Source of the DNA: Anisakis pegreffii
Lineage: Eukaryota; Nematoda; Chromadorea; Rhabditida; Anisakidae
Assembly (NCBI GenBank): GCA_035041965.1
Contig: JAPYMA010000248.1
Coordinates: 21,212 to 85,211, forward strand
Length of the DNA: 64,000 bases
Reading direction: 5' to 3'
Position numbers and translations under genes: made by a program. The notes below the pieces were generated by a model. The model was not told where the DNA came from and did no database searches. It saw only the letters and a list, made by a program, of their open reading frames with translations. This document shows positions 38,478-52,616 of this stretch, piece after piece (positions within the stretch are counted from its first letter, which is position 1; the number at the start of each line of letters is the position of its first letter).

Positions 38478-41400
38478 TTATGATACAATGGCATTAGCAA
38501 GATTATTCAACAACGCATATCTTAACGCATTTACTTTCGAATTCAGATCCTCTGTATCCTCATCTCCATCGCCACCGTCCACTCCTGATCCACTCTGAAA
38601 CTCTCGTTCCACGCTGTCACGATTCAGATACTGCATGATGTTCAGTGTCGATTCTTTATCGATGATTACCTAAACGAGAGAATCTGATCACTTCTGTTCA
38701 GCCAACCCGTTCAAAGCACATTTGACGGTTATTCAAAAGAGTTTCACAGCAATTTCTGTGTTATGTAGAAGTTTTCGAAGCTAAAAACTCCGCAGCACCG
38801 ACCTCATACTTAGCTATTAATGGAAACATTCGTCAAATACTTCATATGATCCCAAAAAGCTTATTCATTACAAACAACTGAAATGGAATCCAAATCAATT
38901 GACCAACTATAGTCCACTGAAATTATTCAAACTCCAACCTCATTTTCATAGTTCAATATCGCAATAAGATCCGCGAAAAGTACCGAATGAAACTTTTTCG
39001 GTGCCAATTCCGACGTGATCAAATCGATCTGAAACAAATGCGCCGAATCATAACTGATTATTCATAAGAACACTGCTATTTGAACGTGGCACTCGAAACA
39101 AACGTGCGATGTTCCAATCCCTGAAATGATCTAACAACTACTCACCAATAAAGCAGCCGCATCTGCTTTCAAACCATCTTGGAGTGCATTTCGAAACAGA
39201 AAATATTTGTGCAAGAATATCAGCGATGGTGACTCGATCATATCAACGCTGAGCTTCGATAAGATCGTTATCGTTGCGATCGTTTCCGGTTCACAATGCA
39301 AGATGATCTGATCGGCCACCATTGAACACAGCCAAGGCTCACCATTCCTGATAGCCCACGACAACGCGCTTCCCCAATGTCGTTCTCGTAGCCGTCTGTA
39401 AACTCGACTGATGATTCTTGTTACTTGAAGAGTTTCCACTCACGAAATCAACAAATCCATCAAGCCAGCGTTCATCAAATCAGTCAAATCGTTTCATAGC
39501 TTTACGAGAACTCCACCAAAATTTTGAAATTTCCAATAAAAACAAATGATAAAACTGATCTTCGGTTAATTTTAGACTCTCAAATAACTTTATTCAAATC
39601 AAACCATAAAAATTTTATGATCAGCTCTTAAGGCTGCAACATCCAGCAAATGGACAAAATCAAAACCGTTTTCGGTCCGAAAATTCTCAGCCGGCAACAC
39701 ACCTATAGGTCATTGATTCGGCGACATCAGCTGCTATTCGCCTCAACGATGCCCTCAAACAGATCGCATTCAACGCGATCGCCGTCTTTTCGTTATCTAT
39801 CGGCATTCGACCAATTAACAACGCAATATTCTCGCGGCCTTCATCATCACATTCCAACAAGTAATCTACACCGATACGCCACATACTGAAAACCATGAAA
39901 TTGATACTACATAAACCATCCAATAAGAACGCCAATACTATCGAACGGCTGGCTGCTTATCACGACAAACACTGACCAATACGGGCAAACAGATGACCAC
40001 ATTCAAATGACCACAAAAGAATGAGTCGTCGAAATATCATTTACCAAAAAATAATCCATAACAAAATCGTACAGAAAACAAACAGTTGCAAAAACTGCAA
40101 TGACACGAATAGCACAAACACTGTCCGTTATTCACATCTGATGAAATCAACAAATCTTTTCCCAAAGAAAACGCTTAACGTATTGCTTCAACCAAATCAA
40201 CACCCCTAGCTGATCTTTTCGATGAATATACATACAAATGTCAAATTCTCTGCAATACTCATCGACTTCTAAAAGCAAATCTCAAAAATATACATTCATA
40301 TGACGGAGAGCAAAACGCAACAGCACTCACCCAGGTTGCGCAAATAGCGATTTCGCATATTCAATGATAATGAATTGTCTTGCGTCGACACCATGCGCTG
40401 TGGTTGTTCTCGGATCACATTTGAAGAGAAGATCGGACAGATGAGCGCCAATCCACCAATCTGGTGATGACGAACATATCAGTTGCAGAGCACGCAATGA
40501 GTCCAACGAGAAGAATGCACTCATTATTTGGTCGATACACGACAACGAACCGCTTTGAACAGAACACATTTTCATACATTCCTGAATTACAAAATCGCAA
40601 GTGAATAAAATTTCAGAAGAACTTTCTATACAACTTTTTTATTTCTTCTCTACCTGATCTATTGATTTCGAAATGTTCTTTTGAACTTCAATAAATGTTG
40701 ACGAAATTCAATAAGCAATAATACTATTAAAACGCTGTTCGACAACACAGTTTCAATCTAAATTATTACGGTGTCTATTACAATATGAACACCTGGTCAC
40801 TTCTTCGGATTTCAAATGAACTCTTCTAAACCACTCAAATACTCCCTTGTTATCTCACATTCTTCTCTCCGATTGTCAATCAGAAAATCTAACTGACATT
40901 GCAAACGAAAATATTCTTTTGACGAAAACGACAAGACAGAAATTACGTTTAAAACTCACCTGAACGACATCATGAAGATCTGAGAGAGTGGCTCGAGGCC
41001 TCAAGAAGAGCAAATAAGCAGGCATCGTCTCAAACCAACCATCCAGCAAACCACTCATTCGTTTCAAGGCTGTCGGATCGCCAGACACCACAAGCGCTAT
41101 CTTCTCGGCTTCACCTTTACCCCATAATCGACCCGAGTCACACAACTCATGGATTGCCTTCAAAATCATAATATAATCAACTCCACTACAAATACATTTC
41201 GTTCGGAAGCAATTGTCTGCAAAACGTGAACTTCGAGTTGAGTGAAATTATTCTAGGTACTGTTCAGTGCAATAGAAAATAACACAATAACAGAACAAAC
41301 ATTTTGTTGCTTGATAAAATCAATTTGCGTGTTTGGATCATTCAGCAGTGAAATGTCCATAGCACCAATCAGCCTTGCCAACTCACGAATCGCATCGTCT

Positions 41401-43251
41401 TTAGTCAACATCGCATAACTTTCCAGAAATGCTGTCGCATTACTGAATAAACCGCTCAATATGAAATATGCTACCTGAAACTTGCATTGTCCATCAGAAT
41501 CATGTGCTCAAAACCCAGCGAATCACTGGATTACCGTTCATGCATCTTAAAATCAGCGCTTACTAGAACCTAGAGCAAATAATCTCGAATGGAAACGCCC
41601 TAAGCGCCCTAGGTTATTTGGAGTTATCACGAAATCGCTCGCTAGATCAAGAAGAAATGAATTAAGTAAACTCAAACTAAAATTTTGCTCCTTCAAAACT
41701 AGAGTAACACTCGAGACGGACTATGAAACGATATGTTCATGAGCCAAAACACGATCAATTTTTCAAATTTCGGATCCATTCAACCATTCACCGAACCTGT
41801 TTCCAAAAATGATCCTTATCCAACTGACTGATTTTATTTCGTCGTAAACATTCCGACACTTCTTCAGCATAAGTGGTTCTGGCGAGACACAGCTGTGACC
41901 ATGTTATGGTATCCACAACTATTGAAGAGTCTGCAAAGTGAATCCTTTCACAAGAGCAAGTCCGCGATAGCAAGCACAATCCTACACACATCATTAATGA
42001 CACAAAAAACACAAAAGTTTCGGTCCGTCAAAAATTTATCATGTTACAATATCACAACCTCGAATATAAATCCACAGAAAACGAATTTCACAAATGTTCA
42101 TAAAGCTTCAGCAAAAATCTCGCGATTTTTGAGTCAACTGATTTGTCGTTGGGGTAAGACCACTCACCATGAGAATGTATGAATATTGCCTCAGCTAATG
42201 ACCAGATCAGCTCGTACAGATTCAACGTTTCTCTCAGCTCCACATCACCATCCGTAAGCAGTGACTGGGCAGCACGAAGAGATGAACGATACTCTAAGCT
42301 CAACAAACGCAACCTAAGATTTGCCAGTTCACTTTCAACAGTTAGAGAGTATCAAATAAAAATCCAAATCTATGAAGTATATAAACGCTCGAAAGTGTCA
42401 TCTAAAGACCGAAATTAACGCAAAAAAATCTGCACTCTACGATTGTTTAACTGTTCAAAGAGTGTCAAAACAAATGCTCTATTGGGATTATGAAAGCAAT
42501 GATCAAAACCGCTCGTGAATACAACAGTTAGGATGGATATGGAGAAACGTACTCATCAACGCGTATTGTCGCCTCTTTAGCCAGTTTTTGCGCACGACAG
42601 AATGTCGCTGAAAAATCACTAAAATCATTTTCATCTAATCAATTGTTTGTATCACTTTTTGCATATAACCACAATTTTTTTGCACAATATAATGCAAATT
42701 TCCTGCGTAATATAATTTGTATAATATAATGCAAACATTCATATCATCAGGAACCATCACACATTTATGAATGAACTGATTTAACTTTACTGAACATGAA
42801 TTAATAACGAACAATAATGATAGCAGACATGACATTTTAATGAAAATATGGTAACTTACAGTGCGATTCTTGAATAAGCGTTTGCATGGCTGGATGTGAA
42901 AGTGATCCCAAATGTGTGTTCTTCAATGAAACTGCTCTTATCAATTCACCCTTCACAGAACCATCTGAAGGGTTTCTAGATTGTCGGTGTTATTCTATTA
43001 TTGGTGCAAAACCCCGATAATTCAGCTGTTCCTTTCAATCCATGTCTCTTTGAATGTCTCTTTTAATGCATTCAAAATTTTCATAATATTTACGAATCTA
43101 CCCACTGAATACAACAAATTTCATATCAATAAACGAATATGTCCGCACCTCTTTGTTGGGGTTGCTTCGGCTCCGATAGAGCTACCACAATCTCGTTTTC
43201 TGCCACATCCCATGCCGCAAACGAACTCTTCTTTTGCTGTCCTTCGTTCAT
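38478..43251 (-). CDS. NUP85: Nucleoporin NUP85 (Y-complex scaffold)
   Basis: Scaffold subunit of the Nup107-160 (Y) complex of the nuclear pore, binding Seh1 and Nup43 in other animals. Exons from 5': 43251-43149, 42964-42860, 42607-42553, 42313-42168, 41930-41797, 41474-41301, 41157-40960, 40581-40331, 39885-39703, 39416-39146, 39028-38939, 38669-38478. Phases agree throughout: 1,902 bases, 633 residues, close to the 656 of the human protein. Alpha-helical blocks match the family in order: FAAWDV near the N-terminus, LYELIWSLAEAIFIHS, DHFWKQVAYFILSGLFSNA, DWWIGAHLSDLLFKC, FIIIEYAKSLFAQPGMWRIG, VDYLLECDDEGRENIALLIG, HWGSALSWAIRNGEPW, and the C-terminal ALRYALLNNLANAIVS. The start ATG gives an N-terminus of normal length. 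There is no sign of damage. It lies on the same strand as the Rab11-FIP gene, 2.8 kb away, too far for an operon. Confidence 0.95.
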
Positions 43252-46062
43252 ATTCAATGACCTAATTCCCAATGAAACTCTTGAATAAATTCTCAAACTA
43301 GATCAATTGGAAAAAATGTCCAATCAATTCAACATCCAATCGCCGCATTTTCTGAGAGTGAACAAATGTGGACACTCCTTTCGGAAACTGTCATGCTTTC
43401 TCTTCGAATACTATACATACTGATATATAATACAATTTAATATATTAGGATATGATATGATATATATATAATACTGCATATTCAACTTCTCGAACATTAC
43501 TCAGACTATTTCAGTGCCATAGGTAACCAAATATTTATCTTACCACTCACTACATTACTCAACCAAATTGCCTTATTATCAGATATCGCAATGGACCACT
43601 GATCAACGATATATCCTACAAATGCACTTTGAATTCTCAAATCCTAATGATAAATCAAACTTCAAAAAGTATATCTCTGCTAGCTTCGCAACAAAACGAA
43701 TAGTTCTCATCATTTGCAAATGAAATGAATAAGTTTCACAAAGCAATTGACAATGAATATATGCTTTATTCTTCAATAAAACACTCGTAATCGTACATCA
43801 AATTTGAACATCCACAACTATTGCTATGCGATCAGCAATTCGATGGAACATTCAAATGAAATTATCAATGAACAACTCTACAAATAACCGCACAGACTGG
43901 ATGAATCAACAGTGAATGACCAACTGTCATATCCAGAATCCAGGTTCAACATTATTCGAAAGATATTAAGATGAGCGATTGATGAACATATTAATCAATC
44001 AGTGTGATGGAAACGAATTAAGCTGATGTGAAAATATCAACGGTTAGATGCTGAATATGATTACAGAATACGGAGGTGCTTTTACAGAATACAATGAAAT
44101 GAAATATAAAAAACACTATTATATGAAAGATATTATGGATTAAGAATACAAATATTGCATGATTAAGATAGGATCTGATCACTAACAAGCAAAGATTTAC
44201 GATAGTCTTTCAAATGAACGAAACCAGCTGCAATAACACTGAGATTTGTTCAGTTAGAGCTTGGAGCTTAACTAACTACGATTCACATATTTCGTTGAAG
44301 TCTAAATCATCAATAAAACCAAACAGCAACTAATGCGAGGACCTACATTACCATACAATATATGAATTATGACGATTCATCAAGAACTATATTCACCATT
44401 AAATTCAACAAATAAATATGAAACATCTGAAAGTCACTCTACACAACATCAAGCAAAAAATCGCTAACAATAAGCAACGAATAATATTTGCAGGAAGAAA
44501 CAAATTCTTCAGAATTAAACCAAACAAACGAAAACATTCAAAAAATGGCAAGAAAACGAGGAACAATACCAACAAAAAAAGCAAAACAAAAACACAAAAA
44601 ATCACATACAAAATCTATGAAACATGCACAGTAATGTACAACAATAAATCTAATCAACACTGTAAGCGACCAATCATTTTCTCATTTTACTACCTTCTTC
44701 GTTATCAAATCAGTCTGATACAAAAGAAATTCATTTACACCTACCGTATAGTTGTATAGATAAGATGACTTTACAAATAAAAGTCACGATAGAATAGCAC
44801 ATTGCAGGTATATTGTACGCAAGATATATTGCACTTATTCAATACATGAGCAACAATCAATGTTCCCAATGAAACAATCAATTAATTAACATATTTGCAC
44901 CATATAAACAGGTTAATAGCTCAACAAATAAGCAATCATAAACAATACTCAGCATAGGATTTCTCACAAAAGTTTTACGATGAGATAAGATAAGAACTAA
45001 GCAGTCAGTTACTTTCAACACATAAATCTGTCAAACGCAATCCTGAAAAACAATAGTGTAACAATTTCGATTTAAACGAATACTTGGAAAGCAATGAAGA
45101 ATCATCAAGCAGAATATGAAGTTAGAAATCATCAAGCAATAAGAGAATTCTGATAGACAAAATACAATTTCCCGTAACGACAGCACAAGCGAACAGAATC
45201 AAATCATTATTACATCGACAATATAGGCACTCGGAAACAGAAAGGATTCAGTTCAGTGAAAATTATGAAACAGTTTGCAAAGTTTGCAAAAGACCAAAGA
45301 AAATACAATGACAATAATTGGTAGGCACTCGGGTTCCAATGAGCACGGGGAAACAGAGCAAAAAATAAAGTAAAATCGGTTAGATGGGGAAACGATATGG
45401 AGAACAATCCATTACCGTTTCCAATAAAACACAATAGCTTTTCATATACAGCCAAAATAAGGACCAGAATCAAAAAAGTGTTCCATGAAAAGAAATCATA
45501 TCATAACAATGGTAATAATAAAGGTCATAATAAGAGCCCATCGTCAATGATAAAATCAACCGAAAGATTTTAAAGTAAAATGGCAAGCCACGATTGACAA
45601 GAAACTCACGCAGTCAGCGATTTAAAACATGATGATAAAATGATATACACACATATTTCTAACTCAATTTAAACTGGTTACAACAACAAATAAATAATAC
45701 TTCCAACAGCACACACACATGTGAACATGAACACACAGTTATATATCTACACATCAGGAAAAAAGTACATCAGAATGATAAAATCTCTTTACGTGGACAC
45801 GATCAAACAAACACAAATATAATCCTCGAAACCAAAAATACTATCCTCATAAAATCTAGCGTCAGTCAGTTCAAAAGACCTCATTTATTCTACCATTCTC
45901 ATCCCAGCCCTTTCTATCAATTATGCTCACAATTAGGCTCCATCCAAAACTAATACAATTCCCTCAAATCCCAACTGCAAATGTTCCAGCAAGCATGAAC
46001 CATTCTGCTCAAACTGGAATCCAATCCTTCGCGAGGATTTTTCTGAATTCAACCGAACACCT
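43252..46062. other. Intergenic between Rab11-FIP and NUP85
   Basis: 2.8 kb of very AT-rich DNA. Open frames (44,418-44,759 +, 44,405-44,611 -, 45,210-45,473 -) are lysine/asparagine- or phenylalanine/leucine-rich, as expected from base composition, and show no domain. It includes a short TA-rich run (about 43,430-43,475). It must hold the NUP85 promoter and the Rab11-FIP 3' end. Confidence 0.45.
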
Positions 46063-49000
46063 CTAAGGCATTGTTGTTCGTTTACGTTGCGATTGCTTCC
46101 TTGTAGCCAGTGTCACAGCCTCCAACAAATTCGGATTTTGATCCATGATTCGCGTCAGCAACGTTTCAATATATTCATTCAAACTCTTCTCTTTCTCTTC
46201 ATGCCTGGCCAACTCTATTTGCATTTCATTTAACATCTTCTCCATTTCATCGTACGATAACTTTTTGCCATCCTAAAATTGAGAACTATCTAAAAACTAG
46301 CACAGAATGGCTCAATATCATTATAATATTCCACCAATATCCAATGGAATTCCATGTCACATTTATGAGATGTCAATTCGCATCCTTTTCTAAAACACAT
46401 CAAATTTTAATCACATGCTTCAAACGTGCTTATCAGCTGAAAGCGCTTTAGTTGTTATCAGAGGAAACGGATTGAAGTCATCCAAATCAACTTTTGAAAC
46501 TACTCGAGCTGATTGATACCAATACATACGAAACTTACCATTGATACATACATCAATCACACTGCTCGAACCTATCATCACTGCTGAATTCTACTGAACT
46601 CGAAAGAGAAATAAATCAATCAAAATATTCGAAATCAACAAACCCTCAATGATCGATTTTTGGCCATCAACGTTGACATAAACGAAGGCGACTGACGGAT
46701 CTTCTGAAAATCGCAATCTTAAAACATTTTCCAAAAACATTGCGTTTTCAAGTAAAAAGTTGAAGATTCAAAGCTAATTCGCATAACTCATATGTTGCTT
46801 CAAATACACATATCGCCATTTTTAACACAGCGATGAGCTAACTTACTACCATCAGATTCACATGAATACAAAAAGAATATTAAAAGACCGCACAGTGAAA
46901 CAGAAATGTATCTGATAATTCAAGTTTAACTATTAAAATCGATCTTCCAGAATATCGAGTGAACAAAATCAAACCTTATTCAACGTATCGTTAACGCTCT
47001 GTGCAGATTTCGATGAGCCGAATCCTGATGAAGATGTGGTTGATAGTGGACGTCCATTTGCTGAATTGAAATCATCGAAATCTGACACGGCACTGGTTGG
47101 TGATGACGTGCGTGACCGATTGTTATTACTATTATTATTATTACTGGGCGTTGAACGATATGAACCATCTTCAACTAAAATAAACACTGAACGTTTTTGC
47201 CCGTATCATCACGCTATTATGGTAGTGTTTATCACTGTTACTGCTATTACCATGCCAATATTCACCTCATTAAATTCAAATCATTATTAATGAATGCTTC
47301 GAGTCAACTCAAATGTTACCTTACTCTCCCTACTGTTCATTTGATCTTATTAAACCAATGAACTGCTAGTCTGGAACAGTGACTAACTCTATTCTTACGG
47401 CTACTATATTGATAGATCCTTAAAATCGTTACCATATTACATGATACTTCAGCTCAATTACTAATACTGCTACCACATCCGCCATTCAATTTTAACAATG
47501 ATCACTGTCCTCATCGTTTTATTCTATTTCACCATTTTTTGTATATAAAATTATTTCGAAATATTTGCAGTAAGAGCATTTCTTTATTGTGTACGACCCT
47601 TCAAATCTATCAACTGCATTATTGCTCATCTCGAACACATTTGAAATTTCAACGCCATTCAAATCTAAACGTATTTCACAACTCTTTCTTTCGCATCATA
47701 GAATATTCAACAGCTGTGTTAAAATAAGCGCCTCTAAAAACGGTTACACCTTTAAAAACGATGCATAAAATGTTTTACGACTATAAGAGATTTTTGCTTT
47801 TCGGTGAGAGTGCGAAGCCGTTATGACACAAACCAGCAATATGACAGCAGGAACCAACGGAAACAAAACTGTGTAAACAAACGCTAAAGATATAAAAATC
47901 GTAAACATAAAATAAAAATTTGATGATTCATTTTCATTGCACACACTGATATCTCGCCCCTTTTCGAAGCACAATATAATAAACTTAAGTCAAATTATTT
48001 TTGAAGGAACATAAAAAACGATCCCAACGCAAATTTCTAAATAAACGCTTCTGAATTATCAATTTCCAGTTTCACTTCCCAAAAAATGAAATTCAAAAAT
48101 CAAATCAAACGGTCCAAGTTGTCAAAGAAAATGAACAAAAACTGGGAAACTTCAACAACTGATAATACCAATGCTGTCCAACCAAAACACCCATCATCTA
48201 TGCTTAAATCAACGAATTTTCATGGAGGACTAACTCAAAATGTTCGATAAACCAAACACGGCTTTGCAAAGCACAAAACAAAAAACAACTAAAATAAACA
48301 TAAAATTACATCAACAATAACACAACGAATCGACCAAAAAGCAAAACACTCAGCACGAAAAAGCCAAAACTATTTGGTGAGATGAATCAGTCTCAGCACA
48401 TTCGAATCAAATCAAAATCACCGCTTACGTTGTTGTTGTTGCTGTTCGGGTGTCATTCTATCCGATGACGATCCAATTGAATTCTGCGCTTTCAGTGGTG
48501 GAACTATCAGTCCACTTCGGTCAAATCCAGCTTGTTGCAATTCACTGCCACCATCACTCGATATAGTGGCTGCTCGAGGATTTCGTTGTAACGAGTTGAA
48601 ATTGATGCCGGCACCTGCGGTGGGCTGCGGTGATCCCCGACCGAACACCTTCGAGTAGCTACTCGGTAGACCGGCAGCCATCGAAACAGTGTCGCGATCG
48701 TCTTTTTTACCCAGATGCATTTTTCGTTTGAGTGCGCTCAGCGCTGATGAGCCTTCAATTTTCAGAAAATGATTGTTTCATTTCAGTTCAGACCATTCAT
48801 CAATTTTCACTTCTTCTTCTACCTTATCTTCCAAAGAGCTCTACAAAACTAGATAGCCACTCTGCTTAACACTCGTGTACCTTGAGATGGCCTGAACTGA
48901 AAAAGAAACTTGTCATTTCAAGCATTCGCGTTGATGGCAGAAATAATACCGACGGAGAATCGATGATGAAAATTTGAGTGTTCATCTTGAGGTGGAGACT

Positions 49001-50726
49001 CATTTATAAACCTCTACCGAAACCAACAACCAACATCCCATTATCGCTCAACAAATTGATTTGAGTAGAGTAGAAAAACTTCAAAAGGGTTAAGCTGCTT
49101 CCGAATGAAACAAAGGAAAATGTGCTGTGAGGGAGCATCCAAGGAACAGAGTGCAAAGCCCCAAATACAAATTATACCAGTTAAGTGAAGAAATATTCAA
49201 AAACAAAACAAATTCAACACATAAAAGGTGCAGCAATAACACAGAAGTAGTCAGCAAAGCTGAAGTATTTCTAACTTACCCATAATCCGTATCCCTCTCA
49301 CTACTGAGTCAAAATTAATGGCGATAAATTCTTCAAACAAATTCTGATTGAAAATTGAAAAAGTCATCCAGATCCGATACATTCTCATCAAATATAATTA
49401 AATTATTTCACCACACAAAAACTTCCACCAAAATTAATGAAAATTAATTCAGTCGAAACTGAAACAGAACACTGAAACTGCTCAGAAAATATTCAAATAT
49501 TCAAAAAAACAGACAAAAATACTAACCATGTACAGTGTTCAACGATGTCATTGATGTTGACAGCTTATTCGAGAACTCGAACTTCAGCAGTAATTCACCT
49601 CTGTACTTCTGGGTGGCTAAGTCTTCGTTTGCCTTACCCTTTTTGCGCAAACGAAACCACATTGGTGCCATTTTGCCGTACTGTTGACGTAACTGGAACT
49701 CTATCACGCCAATACATTCCGCAGTACCCAATACAGTCTTGTGATTCGCCGTTACCGTCAGCACCGAGTCGAGACCGTACACAACACTGGAAAATTACTG
49801 CTTTCAAGACTGAGACTAAAGCAAAATGAAAACGTGTCAAGTATGCTGAACATGAACATAGGAAACTGGGAACTCTGAGCTGTCTTGATCTATAAGAGTG
49901 TGTGAAGAATATCGAAAGACATGGCCATGTTTATCAAATGAATGAATTGATTCTATCACAAACTGAAGAGTTATCACAAAAATTATTATAAATTCTGACA
50001 CAAACAAAACTGTCCACGAAATAGATTTTACGAAATCCGGAAAGGACTCACAATTCACATCGTTGATTCCACTCGCAATTGCCGGTTGTTTTTCGTATAT
50101 CCGTTTGAACTTTACTCTTCCACGAGCCTGGACCGCTAAGTGATAGGCTCACATAAGCATCGATCTTGTTGTGCCCTTTGAGTGCTAGACCACGCGCTGA
50201 TAGCACTGAAACATTCACACCAAATGTAGCAAATGACAAATCCAAAACTGAACCGATCGCATAAAGAATCTGATTGTAAGATAATCACTCATAAAACATA
50301 TGAATCAATCTTTGGAATGAACGAAAAATAGAATGATTCAACAGCATTGGACAGAAACTTTATCGCATTTTCATGTGACTTTTTCTAAGACAATATGAAT
50401 ATTATTCAAATTAATTGTTCCCATAGAATTCTACACATGTCGTTCCCGAAATTTAGGAACTGATGAAATATTAGTTTCAGTTCAAAACAATTCATAAATT
50501 AAAATGTATCAAAACAATTTAATTTATGAAGGCCAGTATAACGTTGTGGGAAATTCAACATTGAAATGAATCAAACTGAAATGAATTAAATGAAGGCAAC
50601 ATGAGCAAATGAATCAAATGGCCAGTATAACGTTGTGGAAATGAAGCAAATGATCAATGATCAATTCCTTCACAAAATGAACAAAAACGGATACATACCT
50701 GACACAACCAGATTATTCGGTTCCAT
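46063..50726 (-). CDS. RAB11FIP: Class I Rab11-family interacting protein (C2 domain + Rab11-binding domain)
   Basis: Effector linking Rab11 on recycling endosomes to membranes and motors. Exons from 5': 50726-50699, 50205-50052, 49786-49527, 48752-48429, 47174-46975, 46703-46644, 46272-46063. Phases close exactly: 1,236 bases, 411 residues. Residues about 5-150 form a C2 domain (VSVLSARGLALKGHNKIDAY, then GELLLKFEFSNKLSTSM as in vertebrate class I members). A basic patch follows (ALKRKMHLGKKDD), then a Ser/Asn/Gln-rich middle including SNNNNSNNN. The C-terminal coiled coil ends in the Rab11-binding signature EYIETLLTRIMDQNPNLLE. The usual Y-I-D reads Y-I-E here, a conservative change. It is shorter than vertebrate members (about 500-1,280) because the middle is compact. 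The start ATG lies 24 bases after a TTTCAG acceptor and gives a C2 start like that of human FIP2. Confidence 0.93.
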
Positions 50727-50746
50727 TGTCAAGGAGTTCCGTTGAA

Positions 50747-50758
50747 CTATCTGAAATA
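50747..50758 (-). promoter_or_regulatory. Splice acceptor just upstream of Rab11-FIP start (possible SL trans-splice site)
   Basis: The - strand reads GATATTTCAG ending at 50,751, leaving 24 bases to the ATG at 50,726. In nematodes such a site shortly before the start codon is often used for spliced-leader addition; a conventional 5' untranslated exon is the alternative. Confidence 0.4.
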
Positions 50759-52523
50759 TCGATCTACTGATTATTTGCTTTCAACGATAGGGGTGCATAA
50801 AAATTGCATCAAAAACATAAAGTTGCACAGAATAGTTAGAGATTTTTGAGTTCTTCCGCTGTAAATTCATGACCAATTAAGGGTTGAAAATGTATCAAAA
50901 CATTTTAATATTACCCAGTTGCACGCCTCACAATACCGATGGTATCAGTTGTAAAGTAAATTATGAATGATTTGTTACTGAACTGTTCACTCATCATTCG
51001 GAACAATAATCAATTGGAAATGAAAAGCAAAAACAAATAAACCAAACAAATACAACGAAAAATGATGCATACATGATAGATAAGGAAGAAGAAATGTTGT
51101 TACGTTGATAATACGTTGATAAAGCAACGTAAGATTGGGAAATCGGCGGACGTTTGAAACGGCAAGAATGCGTTGATGAATCAAATACAAATGAATAAAA
51201 CTTGTAGAGAGCGTCGATCAAAGTAAACAATATTATGAATATGATAATATTTTTTGTACGCTATTACTGACTTGTTGCCTTCCGTTAGCTGAATACGAGC
51301 AGAAACAATGACAGTATTAATAATTATCGGACTGATAAGGACCACAAAACAATGATAAAAGAATATTACGACAATATTGATAATGCGTATAGCAATAAAA
51401 ATCTTAATTATAATCACGGTACCAATAGTGTGGCTCAATGCGAATATTGTTATGGATTACTTCCGAATAACAAATTACCACTGATATATAATGTACAGAA
51501 GTGAATTTTTGATTGTTTTCAGATAAGAAACAATAATTTGTAAGTGTTGTTCTTGAATTCTACACACAAATTAGTGAAAACAGATGGAATAGTTAGCAAT
51601 CAGATGGAACATTTCAATTGGAATCATAGAAGAGAGCATATGACAATAGAATCAATGAGAGAATTCGTAAGGTTCGCAGTTAGCATATGTAAAGCAAACG
51701 CAAGCAGCCAATAACGTAATATTCCATATGATTCAAGAACCTGTCCGTTTGTTGAAGGTGGCAGGCTAACGGCTTATCGAACCAGAATTCTGAAAGATAA
51801 ATTGGCATCATTCGTTTGAGCTTGCCTAGATTGGTGGTTCCCATGCTAAGATGCCCCATTCCCCATTCACCGTTACAATAATTTGCTATTTCCACGCATA
51901 ATGTCAGAACTAATTTCCTGATCTGCTTAACCACCTCCATGAGATCCTCAAAGTACCCAAAAATGGGAAGTTTCCACCCTATGGTAACCCCTGGCCTAGA
52001 GAATCTTCAAGCAGTTACAGACAGTACATAAGTGGTGTTTGACACATAAATTCACAATATACAAACACTTATGCATGAGGTTTGATTGCAAAGGAAATAA
52101 ATTTTCTGCATATAGAGATTAAGTTTCACAATAAGAGTTTCCTCACAGTTAGTTCCCGACTAAAGAAAATCTATGCACAAAATTCGCAATCAGACAGTAT
52201 CAATGAGAGCACTTGAACTCGATGTATTGTTGGAACACGGCTGAGCACGATCGATGTCAAGCAATCTATTGCAAAAAGAATTCAATCCGCTACAATTCAG
52301 AAATTTTCAAGGAAAATGCTTGCATAGTTTTCGAAAATATAGCTTAAAATGAACAGTCACTATGCAAAATATTGATGTTGCAAGTGATCGCAGTAGAAAA
52401 AGTGCCGAAACAGGACACTGAATACTCTATTGGGACAAGATTACTGCTTTAGCGAGCGACATTTTAAATGCGCATGATTCAATTGCTGGTCAGAATATGG
52501 GAACAGCGAAGACGAAAGTAAAT
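50759..52523. other. Upstream region of Rab11-FIP, no gene recognised
   Basis: Short - strand frames near 51.0-51.9 kb have no domain features. Bases about 51,940-52,010 match the terminal part of the hAT-like element (ATGGTAACCCCTGGCCTAGAG at the edge), a solo fragment. Confidence 0.4.
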
Positions 52524-52616
52524 GAATTCGAAAGAAAATGCGTTGCTGATTGTGAATAATCTTGCTAATGCGATTATAAAATAATTTTTGATTCATATTG
52601 TAATTAATCTATTGGT
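52524..52616 (+). pseudogene. Fragment of the NUP85 last exon and 3' flank
   Basis: Read on the + strand, the stretch GAATTCGAAAG...AAAATGCGTTG...GAATAATCTTGCTAATGC... followed by TTTTTGATTCATATTGT aligns with the end of NUP85 (- strand, about 38,530-38,420), covering the last 20 or so codons, the stop and some 3' flank. A short internal deletion separates it from the real exon. The rest of the gene is absent, so this is a dead copy, abutting a satellite cluster. Confidence 0.75.

Noticed and set aside
44418..44759. 113-residue Lys/Asn-rich + strand frame
   Set aside because: Composition is what A-rich DNA gives by chance; no domain, no start context, no counterpart.
43251..46063. NUP85 and Rab11-FIP as one nematode operon
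   Set aside because: They share a strand, but 2.8 kb separates them, far beyond the usual 100-400 bases within operons.
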